From positions 709,501-773,500 of the forward strand of contig NZ_CP084758.1 in assembly GCF_020535565.1 (NCBI RefSeq): a stretch of 64,000 bases of DNA, in the 5' to 3' direction. A program made the translations under genes and the position numbers. Positions 17,240 to 26,026 of this stretch are shown piece by piece. The number at the start of each line of letters is the position of its first letter. Within the stretch, counting starts at the first letter, position 1. The DNA comes from Shinella sp. XGS7 (GTDB taxonomy: Bacteria; Pseudomonadota; Gammaproteobacteria; Burkholderiales; Burkholderiaceae_C). Below the pieces are notes generated by a model. It did not search any database. It was not told the origin of the DNA and saw nothing but the letters and a program-made list of their open reading frames with translations.

Positions 17240-19776
17240 CAGAACACCATCGCCTTCAGGCCGAGCTTGTAGCTGCGACCGTACTGCTCGTACTGTGCGT
17301 TGCGGGCCTGATCGGCCTGGTAGACGTAGTAGCGGGCATTGGCCAGATTCAGGGCCTCGAAGCTCAGCTCCAGACGCGGGTTGAGCTGGTAGCGCAGCGA
17401 GAAGTCCAGCTGCTTCTGGCTGTCCACCTTCAGGTCGCGCGCGCCGTCGAACACATCGCCCACCTCCAGCAGATAGGGCGATTTGTGGTTGAGCGCCAGT
17501 CGGGTGCTCAGGCCCTGGCCCTCCCAGCCCAGGCTGAGGTTGAGCGTGCGGTCCGACTGGCTGGGCAGCGTGATCTCGCGCGATTTCCATTGCCCGCCCT
17601 GGTAGCCGCCAATCCGGGCCTTCGAATCGACGAAGCTGGCATTGGCCCCCAGCACCAGGCCGTTGAAGGGCGCCGGCAGCTCGCGCAGCAGCTGGCTGTA
17701 GGCCAGCTCCAGGCCGCGCACCGTGGCGCGCTCGCCATTGGCAAAGCTCAGCACCTTGCTGAAGCCCGTCCAGCCCGGGCTGCCGGCCAGATCGGTCTGG
17801 AACACGAAGTCCTGGATGTTCTTGTGGAACACATAGGCCGACAGAGCGCCATCGCGGCCGCCCCGGCCCAGCGCATGCTCCACCCCCAGGTCCAGATTGC
17901 GCGAGCGCAGGGGCTTGAGCAGGGGGTTGCCCTGCTGCACGCTGTCGCCGTCCACCACCCGACCGGGCGAGAGCTGGGCATAGCTGGGGCGCAGCACGGA
18001 ATTCGTCAGCGCCGCGCGCAGCTGGGTCTGCGGGCCCAGCAGGTCCTGGCGCAGCAGCAGGGCCGGCAGCCAGTGGCTGCTGCGGCTGTCGGCACGGCTG
18101 GGGCTGAGCTGATCACCCTTGAGGGCATAGCCCTCGGCGCTGAAGGTCAGGCGCTCGTGGCGCACGCCGCCCAGCAGCTGGGTGCCGCCCCGCTCCCAGC
18201 GCAGCTGGGCGTAGCCGGCGTCACTGTCCTCGTTCATGCGGAAGTCGTTGGCCGCGGAATCCGTGGCGTCGCGAAAGCCCGTGGCATCCAGGCCGGCGGC
18301 CAGGCGGCGCAGCGCGGCCGCATCCAGGGCGGGGCCGAAGCTGCCCCAGGCATAGCCCACCGCGCCGCCCGCCAGATAGGGGTCCAGGCTCAGCGCGGTC
18401 TTGGGCACGCCGGCCTTCGCGAGGTTCTTGGCGCTGTAGGACCAGCTCTCCTGCTCATTGCGCTTGTCGCGGCGCGTGGCCTTCAGGCCGGCCCTGAACT
18501 CCAGCTCGGCCCCGCCGGCCAGCTCGAACTCGCGCTGCAGATCCAGCCTGGCGTGGCGCACCCGGTCGCGCGCTTCGGAGCTGGCCAGCTTGAACTTGTC
18601 CAGGGCATAGCCGCTGCTGCCGGCCAGGCCGTCCGGGCCCAGCAGCCGAGGACGCTCTGTGCCGCTGAAGCCCACGCCGCTGAAGCTGCCCTTGAAGGAT
18701 GAGGACGAGAGCGCATCGGGCTTGGCCTCGCTGGCCCGGCTCAGCCCGGTCTCGGCCTGAAGCTGCCAGGCGTCCAGGCCCAGCTGAGCGCCCAGCACCA
18801 GGGAGTTGCTGCGGTTCTTCTCATCGCGCGACTTCAGGCCGCGCGACGCGCTGGCCTTGCCCAGGGCCTCGCTGGCCTGGGCCGCGTCGAAGCTGATCTT
18901 CTGCGACTGGCGCGTCTCGCTGTCATCGAACTGGCTGGCAAAGCCGCGCAGATAGTAGTGCTGGCCCTGGGCCGGCTTGTAGTCGACATTGAAGGCGGCG
19001 CCCAGACGCTCGCGCAGGATCTCGTAGCGCCGCAGCTCGAAGGAGGCCAGCTTGTTGCCGCTCCAGGCGCCGCCGGTCTCCACATTGTCACTGGCGAAGC
19101 GGCGCTGATCGGCCGAGAACGCCAGGGCCAGGCCCAGGCTGTTGCCCAGGAAGCGATCGGCGAAGGTCAGCGCCGCGCGGGGTCGGGTCTTGCTGGCGTT
19201 GGCGTCGTGGTTGGCGCCCAGCTCCACGCTGAACAGCCGCCCGGCCACATCGAAAGCCGAGAGCGTGTTCACCGCCACGCTGCCGCCGATGGAGTTGGCG
19301 TCATCGGCCGGGGTCAGGGTCTTGTTGACCACCAGGGAGCGGATCAGGCCGGCGGGCACCACGTCCAGACCGGGGGCACGGCGGTCGGCCTCGGAGGCCG
19401 GCACGGTGGCGCCGTTGATGGTCACGGCGTTGTAGTCCGGACCCAGGCCGCGCACCCGGATGAAGCGGCCCTCGCCCTGGTCGCGCTCCACCGAGACGCC
19501 GGGCAGACGGGCCAGGGCCTCGGCGGCATTGTTGTCGGGCAGGGCGCCGATGGCGTCGGCATGCACCACGCTGAGCACGCCCAGCGCGGCGCGCTGCTTG
19601 TCCAGGGCGCCGCGCAGGCTGGCGCCCTGGCCGGTGACCTGTACCGCGTCCAGCCGCTCGGGCTTGACGGTGTCGGTCTGGGCCTGGGCGGACCAGGCCA
19701 GGGCCAGGCTCAGGCTCAGCAGGCTGAGCCGCTGGGGCAGGGCGGAGAGGGAGGCGGTGGGCATGGCAGCGGACAT
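17239..19776 (-). CDS. TonB-dependent outer-membrane receptor, phytase-associated
   Basis: An 845-residue receptor with a signal peptide (LSLLSLSLALAWSAQAQ), a plug domain (LDAVQVTGQGASLRGALDKQR, then ALPDNNAAEALARLPGVSVERD, IRVRGLGPDYNAVTINGA and NSIGGSVAVNT) and a 22-strand-type barrel ending in aromatic Phe (LGLKAMVF). The plug motifs match the large Xanthomonas/Caulobacter-type receptor subfamily. It directly precedes the phytase gene with a 1-bp overlap, suggesting uptake of an inositol-phosphate product or a metal complex. ATG 19776 or 19764 are both possible starts; no clear ribosome site separates them. The long in-frame extension to 20166 is not counted. Confidence 0.88.
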   Translation of the reverse strand: MSAAMPTASLSALPQRLSLLSLSLALAWSAQAQTDTVKPERLDAVQVTGQGASLRGALDKQRAALGVLSVVHADAIGALPDNNAAEALARLPGVSVERDQGEGRFIRVRGLGPDYNAVTINGATVPASEADRRAPGLDVVPAGLIRSLVVNKTLTPADDANSIGGSVAVNTLSAFDVAGRLFSVELGANHDANASKTRPRAALTFADRFLGNSLGLALAFSADQRRFASDNVETGGAWSGNKLASFELRRYEILRERLGAAFNVDYKPAQGQHYYLRGFASQFDDSETRQSQKISFDAAQASEALGKASASRGLKSRDEKNRSNSLVLGAQLGLDAWQLQAETGLSRASEAKPDALSSSSFKGSFSGVGFSGTERPRLLGPDGLAGSSGYALDKFKLASSEARDRVRHARLDLQREFELAGGAELEFRAGLKATRRDKRNEQESWSYSAKNLAKAGVPKTALSLDPYLAGGAVGYAWGSFGPALDAAALRRLAAGLDATGFRDATDSAANDFRMNEDSDAGYAQLRWERGGTQLLGGVRHERLTFSAEGYALKGDQLSPSRADSRSSHWLPALLLRQDLLGPQTQLRAALTNSVLRPSYAQLSPGRVVDGDSVQQGNPLLKPLRSRNLDLGVEHALGRGGRDGALSAYVFHKNIQDFVFQTDLAGSPGWTGFSKVLSFANGERATVRGLELAYSQLLRELPAPFNGLVLGANASFVDSKARIGGYQGGQWKSREITLPSQSDRTLNLSLGWEGQGLSTRLALNHKSPYLLEVGDVFDGARDLKVDSQKQLDFSLRYQLNPRLELSFEALNLANARYYVYQADQARNAQYEQYGRSYKLGLKAMVF

Positions 19777-19954
19777 GGCAGCGGACTCGGGGAGTTGGAA
19801 TGGCTGCGCATGCTGGGCGGCGGCCATGGCGCTTGCGTGACAAGCCCCCCGCCCCGGGCCGCTCGGCGCAGGCCGCGGGCCTGGCTGAGCTTTTGGGACT
19901 CCCCCGCCATCCTGCCCGCACCGTGTGACAGGCCTGTCATGCGAGCCGCCTAGC

Positions 19955-20890
19955 ATGGCCGCCATGCCCCTGCTTGATCGCCTGCGCGCCGGCCTCTTTC
20001 CGCACCGCGCCCCGCTGCCCGCCCTGGCCCCGGTGCTGGGCCTGCGCCATTTCGGCCATGGCCTGCTGCTGCTGGCCGCGCTCCTGATGCTGCCCTTCGC
20101 CCTGCTGGGCACGCCGCGGCCCCTGGCGCAATGGCGCTGGATGGACGTGCTGGGCGAGGGCGGCACCTGCCTGATGCTGATGATCTGGCTGGGCTATCTG
20201 CGCGCCAGCCGGCCCGCCGGGCCCGTGAGCGACCGGCTCTGCCTGGGCCTGGCCGGCATGCTGCTGGGCGGCTATGTGGACCTGCTGGACGAGTTCTGGG
20301 TGCTGCCCAAGGCCATGGTCTGGGACAACTGGCTGGAGTCCGGCCTGCCCCTGCTGGGCATGATGCTGCTCACCTGGGGCCTGCATCTGTGGCGCCAGGA
20401 GCAGCTGGCCCTGGCGCGCCAGCTGGGCGCGCGCGAGCGCCTGTTCCGCGACCACCGCCGCATCGACACCCTCACCCAGCTGGGCGATGCCGCCTATATG
20501 GCCACGCAGATCGCCCTGGAGCGCCAGGCCGGCCGCGGCGGCCATCTGGCCATGCTGGCCTGGCCCGGTTTCGAGACCGCCGTGGCCCGCCCGCTGGGCC
20601 TGGCCGCGGCCGACCAGCTGCTGCGCAATGCCGGCAGCCTGCTGGCCCTGCATCTGGCGCCGGGCGAGCTGCTGTGCCGCTACGCCGGGGACCGCTTCGT
20701 GCTGCTGCTGCCGGGCCTGCAGGGCGGGGCCGCGCGCGCGCGCGCCGAGGCCCTGCGCCGCGTGCTGCAGGACTGGTCCCAGGGCCCGGCTCTCGCGCCG
20801 CGCCTGGCCGGCCTGGACCTGGCCCCCGATGACCGCCTGGCGCCCGAGCAGCGCCTGCAGCAGCTGGCGAGCGGTCTGCATGGCGCTTGA
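19955..20890 (+). CDS. Membrane protein with degenerate GGDEF domain
   Basis: A 311-residue protein (ATG 19955; 19964 is an alternative). The first about 150 residues hold several hydrophobic segments (HGLLLLAALLMLPFALL, TCLMLMIWLGYL, LCLGLAGMLLGGYVDLL, LPLLGMMLLTWGLHLW). The C-terminal half follows the GGDEF fold (IDTLTQLGDAAYM; RYAGDRFVLLLPG), but the signature GGDEF is AGDRF and the metal-binding aspartate of the first motif is missing. It is therefore probably catalytically dead and may bind a partner or nucleotide. Its end overlaps the AraC-type gene by 11 bp, suggesting that the membrane protein senses for, or controls, that regulator. Confidence 0.7.
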   Translation: MAAMPLLDRLRAGLFPHRAPLPALAPVLGLRHFGHGLLLLAALLMLPFALLGTPRPLAQWRWMDVLGEGGTCLMLMIWLGYLRASRPAGPVSDRLCLGLAGMLLGGYVDLLDEFWVLPKAMVWDNWLESGLPLLGMMLLTWGLHLWRQEQLALARQLGARERLFRDHRRIDTLTQLGDAAYMATQIALERQAGRGGHLAMLAWPGFETAVARPLGLAAADQLLRNAGSLLALHLAPGELLCRYAGDRFVLLLPGLQGGAARARAEALRRVLQDWSQGPALAPRLAGLDLAPDDRLAPEQRLQQLASGLHGA

Positions 20891-21917
20891 GCTGCCCGCG
20901 CTCTACCCACCGCCGCCCGCGCCCGGGGCGTCGGTGGCCGCGCGCTACGAGCTGGACAGCCCCTGCCTGGCCTGGACCGACCAGGCCGTGCTGCTGGCCG
21001 AGTTCGCGCGCAGCCGCGAGCTGGCCCCGCTGCAGCCGCCCGGCGGCGGCGCCGGCCTCATCAGCCCGCGCCAGCTGCTGGCCCTGCTGGAAGGGCTGCG
21101 CGCCGAGGGCGGACCGGACGCGGCCTTTGTGATCGGCCGCCACTGGCTGCCCGGCCACTACGGCCTGCCCAGCCAGGCCCTGCAGGAAGCGCCCGATCTG
21201 CTCACGGCCCTGCAGCTGCTGTGCCGCCATGCCGGCCGGCTCTGCCCCCTGCTCACGCCGCGCCTGCTGCTGGACGAGCAGGAGCTGGTCCTGGTCTGGA
21301 CCGAGGCCTGCGGCCTGCCGCCCGGCCTGCGCGGCTTTGTGGTGGACCTGCACATGAGCGCCGTCAGCGCCCTGGCCGACTGGCTGGGCGGCCAGGCCCT
21401 GCCCTGGTGCTATAGCTTCAACCGCACCGCCCCGCGCGACCTGGCCCAGCACATGGTGCATCTGCAGGCCGGCGAGCCCGGCCGCCTGCGCTTCGGCTGC
21501 CAGGCCGATGCCATGCGCCTGCCCCTGGAAGCGGCCCGCCGCCCCTGGCCCACGCGCCCCGGCCGCGCCGCCGCCGCCCTGGCGGCCGGGGCCGACACCG
21601 GCTCGCAGGCGCGCGGCCTCATCGCCGCCCTGCACGACCGCCTGCTGCCCGCCCTGGACCGCGCGCCCGCGCTGGACGAGCTGGCGGCCGAGCTGGGCAT
21701 GAGCCCGGCCACGCTCAAGCGCCGCCTGGCCCAGCACGGCACGCATTACCAGGCCGAGCTGGACCAGTTGCGCGCCCTGATGGCCCTGTACCTGCTGCAT
21801 CTGCGCGGCCAGCCCAACGAGGCCGTGGCCCAGGCCCTGGGCTTTTTCGACAGCGCCAACTTCCGCCGCTTCTTCAAGCGCTGGACCGGCCTGCTGCCCA
21901 GCGCCCTGGCGCGCTGA
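20880..21917 (+). CDS. AraC-family transcriptional regulator
   Basis: A 345-residue regulator. The N-terminal about 230 residues resemble the Arabinose_bd/OruR-type ligand domain (ALQLLCRHAGRLCPLLTPRL). The C-terminal AraC helix-turn-helix pair is clear: LDELAAELGMSPATLKRRLAQHGTHY-like first motif, then NEAVAQALGFFDSANFRRFFKRWTG. The ATG (20880) lies inside the end of the degenerate GGDEF gene (11-bp overlap), so the two are translationally linked. The SDR gene 95 bp downstream is a plausible target, which is inference. Confidence 0.85.
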   Translation: MALELPALYPPPPAPGASVAARYELDSPCLAWTDQAVLLAEFARSRELAPLQPPGGGAGLISPRQLLALLEGLRAEGGPDAAFVIGRHWLPGHYGLPSQALQEAPDLLTALQLLCRHAGRLCPLLTPRLLLDEQELVLVWTEACGLPPGLRGFVVDLHMSAVSALADWLGGQALPWCYSFNRTAPRDLAQHMVHLQAGEPGRLRFGCQADAMRLPLEAARRPWPTRPGRAAAALAAGADTGSQARGLIAALHDRLLPALDRAPALDELAAELGMSPATLKRRLAQHGTHYQAELDQLRALMALYLLHLRGQPNEAVAQALGFFDSANFRRFFKRWTGLLPSALAR

Positions 21918-22012
21918 GGAACTCCATGTCCGGTTCCGGCGCGTCAGCCGGGCCCGCCCTCCCTAGGCTGTGCAGCTTTGTTGCCGTTCAGCACTTCAAG
22001 GGAGAAAGACAG

Positions 22013-22783
22013 ATGGCAGGACAACTGACGGGCCGCGTGGCCCTGATCACCGGCGCCAGCTCGGGCATCGGCCGGGCCGCGGCGCGGCTCTTCGCGGCCG
22101 AGGGCGCCCGGCTGCTGCTGGCCGCGCGGCGAGAGGCCGAGCTGGAACAGCTGGCCCAGGAAATCCGCGCCGGTGGCGGCGAGGCCTGGGCCCTGGCCGG
22201 CGATGTGGTGGACGAGGCCTATGCCCAGGCCCTGGTGCAGGAGGCCCGCCGCCGCTGGGGCCGGCTGGACGTGGCCTTCAACAACGCCGGCACCATGGGT
22301 CCGCTGTGCCCCAGCACCGAGATCCGCGCCGAGGACTGGCGCCGCGCCCTGGACGTGAACCTGGGCAGCGCCCTGCTCGCGGCCAAGCACCAGATCCCGG
22401 CCCTGCTGGACAGCGAGAGCGGCGGCAGCCTGATCTTCACCGGCACCTTTGTGGGCCACACGGCCGGCTTTCCGGGCGCGGCCGCCTATGCGGCCAGCAA
22501 GGCCGGCCTGATCGGCCTGGGCCAGGCCCTGGCCGCCGAGTACGGCCCGCAGGGTCTGCGCGTGAACACCCTGCTGCCCGGCGGCACCGACACGCCCATG
22601 GCCCAGGAAATGAACGGCACACCCGAGGCCCTGGCCCAGGTGGCGCGCCTGCATGCGCTGCGCCGCATCGCACAGCCCGAAGAGATCGCCCGCGCCGCGC
22701 TCTTCCTGGCCAGCACGGCGGCTTCCTTCGTCACCGGCAGCGCCCTGCTGGTGGACGGCGGGGTCTCGATCCAGAAGGTCTAG
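22013..22783 (+). CDS. Short-chain dehydrogenase/reductase
   Basis: A 256-residue classical SDR oxidoreductase. The cofactor motif is TGASSGIG (about residues 14-21), NNAG follows, and the catalytic tetrad residues include YAASK (AAYAASKAG) with upstream Ser/Thr in LIFTGTFVG. The position usually occupied by catalytic serine appears to be Thr, which is unusual. It ends with a TGSALLVDGGVS motif typical of the family. The ATG is set by the ribosome site AAGGGAGA. The TAG stop (22781-22783) lies inside the 6-bp target duplicated by IS481-family copy 1, so the IS landed on the stop codon without altering the protein. Confidence 0.9.
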   Translation: MAGQLTGRVALITGASSGIGRAAARLFAAEGARLLLAARREAELEQLAQEIRAGGGEAWALAGDVVDEAYAQALVQEARRRWGRLDVAFNNAGTMGPLCPSTEIRAEDWRRALDVNLGSALLAAKHQIPALLDSESGGSLIFTGTFVGHTAGFPGAAAYAASKAGLIGLGQALAAEYGPQGLRVNTLLPGGTDTPMAQEMNGTPEALAQVARLHALRRIAQPEEIARAALFLASTAASFVTGSALLVDGGVSIQKV

Positions 22784-22784
22784 G

Positions 22785-23827
22785 TGTGATGCTTCAATAG
22801 GTTGTATCCGGTGTTCATCCGGATTGGGTTTGAGAGACTGGAAGTCGCCAAACACCCAATCGTCCCAGGAGCACCAACCGGATGAACAGCCATAAGCATG
22901 CCCGACTTACCTACGCCCGCCGAGTCGAGATGGTCAGGCAGATGACCGCGGAAGGTCTCAGCGCCCCAGCAGCGGCTGCAGCGCAAGGCGTGACGGCCCC
23001 GACGGCCAGGAAGTGGCTCGGCCGCTATTTGGCCGGCGGTGAAGCCGCCTTGGCTGATGCCTCTTCGCGTCCCACGCACTCACCCAGAGCCATCGCTCCA
23101 GCCAAGGCGTTGCTCATCGTCGAGTTGCGCCGCCGCCGAATGCTGCAGTCCAGCATCGCCCGCAGCGTGGGCGTCTCGGCCGCCACTGTCAGCCGTGTGC
23201 TGGCTCGTGCTGGACTGTCCAAGCTCAGCGACCTGGAGCCGACTGAGCCCGTGGTGCGCTACGAGCGCGAGGCGCCGGGCGAGCTGCTGCACATCGACAC
23301 CAAGAAGCTCGGGCGCATCGTGCGCCCGAGCCATCGCGTCACAGGTAATCGACGCGACTCGGTGGACGGTGCGGGCTGGGAGACGCTGTTCGTGGCCATT
23401 GACGATCACGCACGACTGGCCTTCACGGCCATGCATCCGGACGAGAAGAAAGCCCAGGCGGTGCAGTTCTTGAAGAATGCCGTGGCGTACTACGCCAGGA
23501 TGGGCGTCACGGTCCAGCGGCTGCTCACCGACAACGGCGCGGCATTCCGCTCGCGAGAGTTCCGCCAGGCCTGCGTCGAACTCGGCATCAAGCACAGCTT
23601 CACGAAGCCCTACACGCCCAAAACCAACGGCAAGGCCGAGCGCTTCATCCAGACCGCGCTCCGTGAATGGGCCTACGGCTGGACGTACCAGAGCTCGGCT
23701 CAACGCACGGCGGCCCTGGCCCATTGGCAGCATCACTACAACTGCCACCGACCGCACAGCGGCATCGGCGGCGTCCCGCCTATCTGCAGACTAAGTGCCT
23801 CAAGAAACAACGTCTTGACGCTTCACA
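22785..23827 (+). mobile_element. IS481-family insertion sequence, copy 1 (1043 bp)
   Basis: A complete insertion sequence. Ends are imperfect inverted repeats (TGTGATGCTTCAA left; TGTGAAGCGTCAA as reverse complement right; 11 of 13 match). It is flanked by a 6-bp direct repeat TCTAGG (22779-22784 and 23828-23833), an NCTAGN target as known for IS481. One transposase gene fills it. It is identical in length to two further copies in the window (28138-29180 and 58768-59810). Confidence 0.95.
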
Positions 23828-23832
23828 TCTAG
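22882..23832 (+). CDS. IS481-family transposase, copy 1
   Basis: A 316-residue DDE transposase: N-terminal helix-turn-helix (SAPAAAAAQGVTAPTARKWLG, about 26-46), a second helical DNA-binding segment, then the rve/integrase core with Asp in LLHIDTKKLGRI, Asp in LLTDNGAAF and Glu in NGKAERFIQ. The coding frame runs through the right IS end: the last IS bases ACA are completed by target bases to give His-Ile and the TAG of the duplicated TCTAGG target serves as stop (23830-23832). The element itself supplies no stop codon in this frame. Confidence 0.95.
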   Translation: MNSHKHARLTYARRVEMVRQMTAEGLSAPAAAAAQGVTAPTARKWLGRYLAGGEAALADASSRPTHSPRAIAPAKALLIVELRRRRMLQSSIARSVGVSAATVSRVLARAGLSKLSDLEPTEPVVRYEREAPGELLHIDTKKLGRIVRPSHRVTGNRRDSVDGAGWETLFVAIDDHARLAFTAMHPDEKKAQAVQFLKNAVAYYARMGVTVQRLLTDNGAAFRSREFRQACVELGIKHSFTKPYTPKTNGKAERFIQTALREWAYGWTYQSSAQRTAALAHWQHHYNCHRPHSGIGGVPPICRLSASRNNVLTLHI

Positions 23833-23905
23833 GCCTTGTGATGGATCAAGCCGGCCGGGCCGGCGGCTGCGAAGAATAGGCCTCATCAACGCTGTTCACT
23901 GCTTT

Positions 23906-23911
23906 GGGAGG
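23906..23911 (+). promoter_or_regulatory. Ribosome-binding site that decides a TTG start
   Basis: GGGAGG lies 7 bases before a TTG at 23919. It fixes the oleate hydratase start there instead of at the in-frame TTG at 23904, which would place the SD inside the coding region and add five residues before the conserved KAYFIGGGIG. Confidence 0.75.
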
Positions 23912-23918
23912 AACCACT

Positions 23919-25499
23919 TTGAAGGCCTATTTCATCGGCGGCGGCATCGGCTCGCTGGCCGGCGCCGCATTCATGATCCGCGACGCGGGCGTGCCCGGCA
24001 CCCACATCACCATCTTCGAACGCTCGCCCCTGTCGGGCGGCAGCTTGGACGCCGCCTGGCACCCCGAGCAGGGCTACTCCCTGCGCGGCGGGCGCATGCT
24101 CACCAGCGACCACTACGAATGCCTGTGGGACCTGATGCGCAGCATCCCCTCGCTGGACCAGCCCGAGCTCTCGGTCTATGAGGAGACCCTGCGCTTCAAC
24201 GAGCGCCATCCCGCCCACTCGCGCGCCCGCCTGGTGGACCGCCGCGGCCACAAGCTGGATGTGCACTCCATGGGCTTCAGCGCCGCCGACCGCCTGGAGC
24301 TGCTGCGCCTGAGCGAAGCCTCGGAGGAGAGCCTGGGCCGCAGCCGCATCAGCGACTGGCTCTCGCCGCCCTTCTTCGAGTCGAACTTCTGGTGGATGTG
24401 GCAGACCACCTTCGCCTTCCAGCCCTGGCACAGCGCGGTGGAGTTCAAGCGCTATCTGCACCGCTTCATGAACGAGTTCCCGCGCATCGAGACCCTGGGC
24501 GGGGTCAAGCGCACGGTCTACAACCAGTACGACTCCCTGGTGCGCCCGCTGGAGCAGTGGCTGCGCGCCCAGGGCGTGGTCTTCGAGCATGGCGTGCAGG
24601 TGCAGGACCTGGACATCGAGGACCGTGCCGGCGGCGAGACCGTGGTGCGCGCCCTGCATCTGGTGGACAACGAGGCCAGCAGCGATCCGCGCAGCCCGCG
24701 CGTGCTGCACCTGGCCGAGGGCGATCTGGTCTTTCTGCAGAACGCCTCCATGACCGACGCCTCCAGCGTGGGCAGCATGCAGGCCCCGGCGCCGCGCCTG
24801 ACCAAGGCCGACAGCGGCGGCTGGGAACTCTGGGAGCGCGTCGCACGCGGCCGGCCGCAGTTCGGCCGCCCGCAGAACTTCAACAGCCATCTCAGCGAGT
24901 CCTACTGGCTGTCCTTCACCGTCACCTGCAATCAGCCGGCCTTCTTCGACCATATGCAGGCCTTCAGCGGCAACGAGGCCGGCACCGGCGGCCTGGTCAC
25001 CTTCAAGGACTCGCGCTGGCAGATGTCGGTGGTGCTCTACCACCAGCCGCATTTCCGCGGCCAGGCCGAGGGCCAGCAGGTCTTCTGGGGCTACGCCCTG
25101 CAGCCCGACCGCGTGGGCGACTTCGTGCCCAAGCCCATGAGCGAGTGCAGCGGCGCCGAGATCCTGCGCGAGCTGCGCGGCCACCTCAACCTCGACCCCG
25201 AGGTGCTGGCCGGCGCCGTCTGCCTGCCCTGCCGCATGCCCTACATCACCAGCATGTTCCTGACGCGCGGCCCGGGCGACCGCCCCCTGCCGGTGCCGCC
25301 GGGCTCGCGCAATCTGGCCTTTGTGAGTCAGTTCGTGGAGATCCCGGACGATGTGGTCTTCACCGTCGAGTACTCGGTGCGCGCCGCCCAGATGGCCGTC
25401 TACCAGCTGCTGGAAGTGCAGCGCCCGGTGCCGCCCATCACCCGCCACGACCATTCGCTGCGGGTGATGTTCGACACCCTGGTCAAGGCCTTCCGCTAG
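23919..25499 (+). CDS. ohyA: Oleate hydratase (MCRA family), Met in place of the catalytic Glu
   Basis: A 526-residue FAD-dependent hydratase that adds water to the cis-9 double bond of unsaturated fatty acids (oleate to 10-hydroxystearate). It has the N-terminal Rossmann motif IGGGIGSLAGA, the family blocks HYECLWDLM, WMWQTTFAFQPWHSA, NQYDSLVRPL, TGGLVTFKDSRW and FVEIPDDVVFTVEYSVR. The usual RGGREM loop reads RGGRML (residues 56-61), so the Glu proposed to activate water in many members is Met60. A similar substitution is known in the monomeric Rhodococcus enzyme. TTG is the start. The IS481-family copy ends 91 bp upstream and may have displaced its native promoter. Confidence 0.9.
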   Translation: MKAYFIGGGIGSLAGAAFMIRDAGVPGTHITIFERSPLSGGSLDAAWHPEQGYSLRGGRMLTSDHYECLWDLMRSIPSLDQPELSVYEETLRFNERHPAHSRARLVDRRGHKLDVHSMGFSAADRLELLRLSEASEESLGRSRISDWLSPPFFESNFWWMWQTTFAFQPWHSAVEFKRYLHRFMNEFPRIETLGGVKRTVYNQYDSLVRPLEQWLRAQGVVFEHGVQVQDLDIEDRAGGETVVRALHLVDNEASSDPRSPRVLHLAEGDLVFLQNASMTDASSVGSMQAPAPRLTKADSGGWELWERVARGRPQFGRPQNFNSHLSESYWLSFTVTCNQPAFFDHMQAFSGNEAGTGGLVTFKDSRWQMSVVLYHQPHFRGQAEGQQVFWGYALQPDRVGDFVPKPMSECSGAEILRELRGHLNLDPEVLAGAVCLPCRMPYITSMFLTRGPGDRPLPVPPGSRNLAFVSQFVEIPDDVVFTVEYSVRAAQMAVYQLLEVQRPVPPITRHDHSLRVMFDTLVKAFR

Positions 25500-25514
25500 G
25501 CGCGCGAGCGAGGG

Positions 25515-25973
25515 TCAGGGCTTGATATAGGCATGACCCTCGCGCTGCTGCAGCCGCGCCACGCGCACCACACCCGAGGGCGTGAACTGCGCTTCCATCT
25601 GGAACTGGCTCTTGTCCAGCTTGCGGTTGCGCAGCGTGATCTCGCAGACCTCGAAGCGCACGCCGCGCGCCACCAGGGCGGAGACCAGGGCGCCGTAGTC
25701 GATGTCGGGGTTTTTCTTGTCCTTGGCGCCTTCCATCAGGAAGTCCACGCCCTCGGCATGGGTCACCACCACGATGCGCGTGTCGGGCGCCACGTCCAGG
25801 TGGTTGCGGATATTGCGCAGGCCCTTGGTGGCCTGGTTCTCGCTGTGGTCGATGTGATAGACCACCTTGTCGCCCGCGGCGCTGCCTGCGGCGCCGGACT
25901 GGGCACGGGCCGCGGTAGCGGCGCCCAGCAGGCTGCCCAGCAGCAGGGTGGTGGTGCGGCGCAGGGAATTCAT
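25515..25973 (-). CDS. Secreted DsrE/DsrF-like protein
   Basis: A 152-residue protein with a signal peptide (TTTLLLGSLLGAATAARAQ) and a DsrE-like fold pattern: KVVYHIDHSENQATKGLRNIRNHL, RIVVVTHAEGVDFLMEGAKD and a single conserved Cys in RFEVCEITLRNRKL. This matches the periplasmic COG1416-type branch, whose role in sulfur transfer is only presumed. It is the last gene of the leftward series LysE-DUF1992-DUF2939-DsrE, 53 bp after DUF2939. Confidence 0.8.
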   Translation of the reverse strand: MNSLRRTTTLLLGSLLGAATAARAQSGAAGSAAGDKVVYHIDHSENQATKGLRNIRNHLDVAPDTRIVVVTHAEGVDFLMEGAKDKKNPDIDYGALVSALVARGVRFEVCEITLRNRKLDKSQFQMEAQFTPSGVVRVARLQQREGHAYIKP

Positions 25974-26026
25974 GGCGAGGCTCCTGGTTCTTTACTTCGT
26001 TCTGGTGGGTGAGGCCGGCGCGATGC

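Noticed and set aside
17239-20166. 975-residue version of the TonB receptor and other long N-terminal extensions (e.g. 5832, 35717-37828, 15629-17590)
   Set aside because: High GC leaves reading frames open far upstream. Signal peptides, ribosome sites and gene overlaps define shorter starts.
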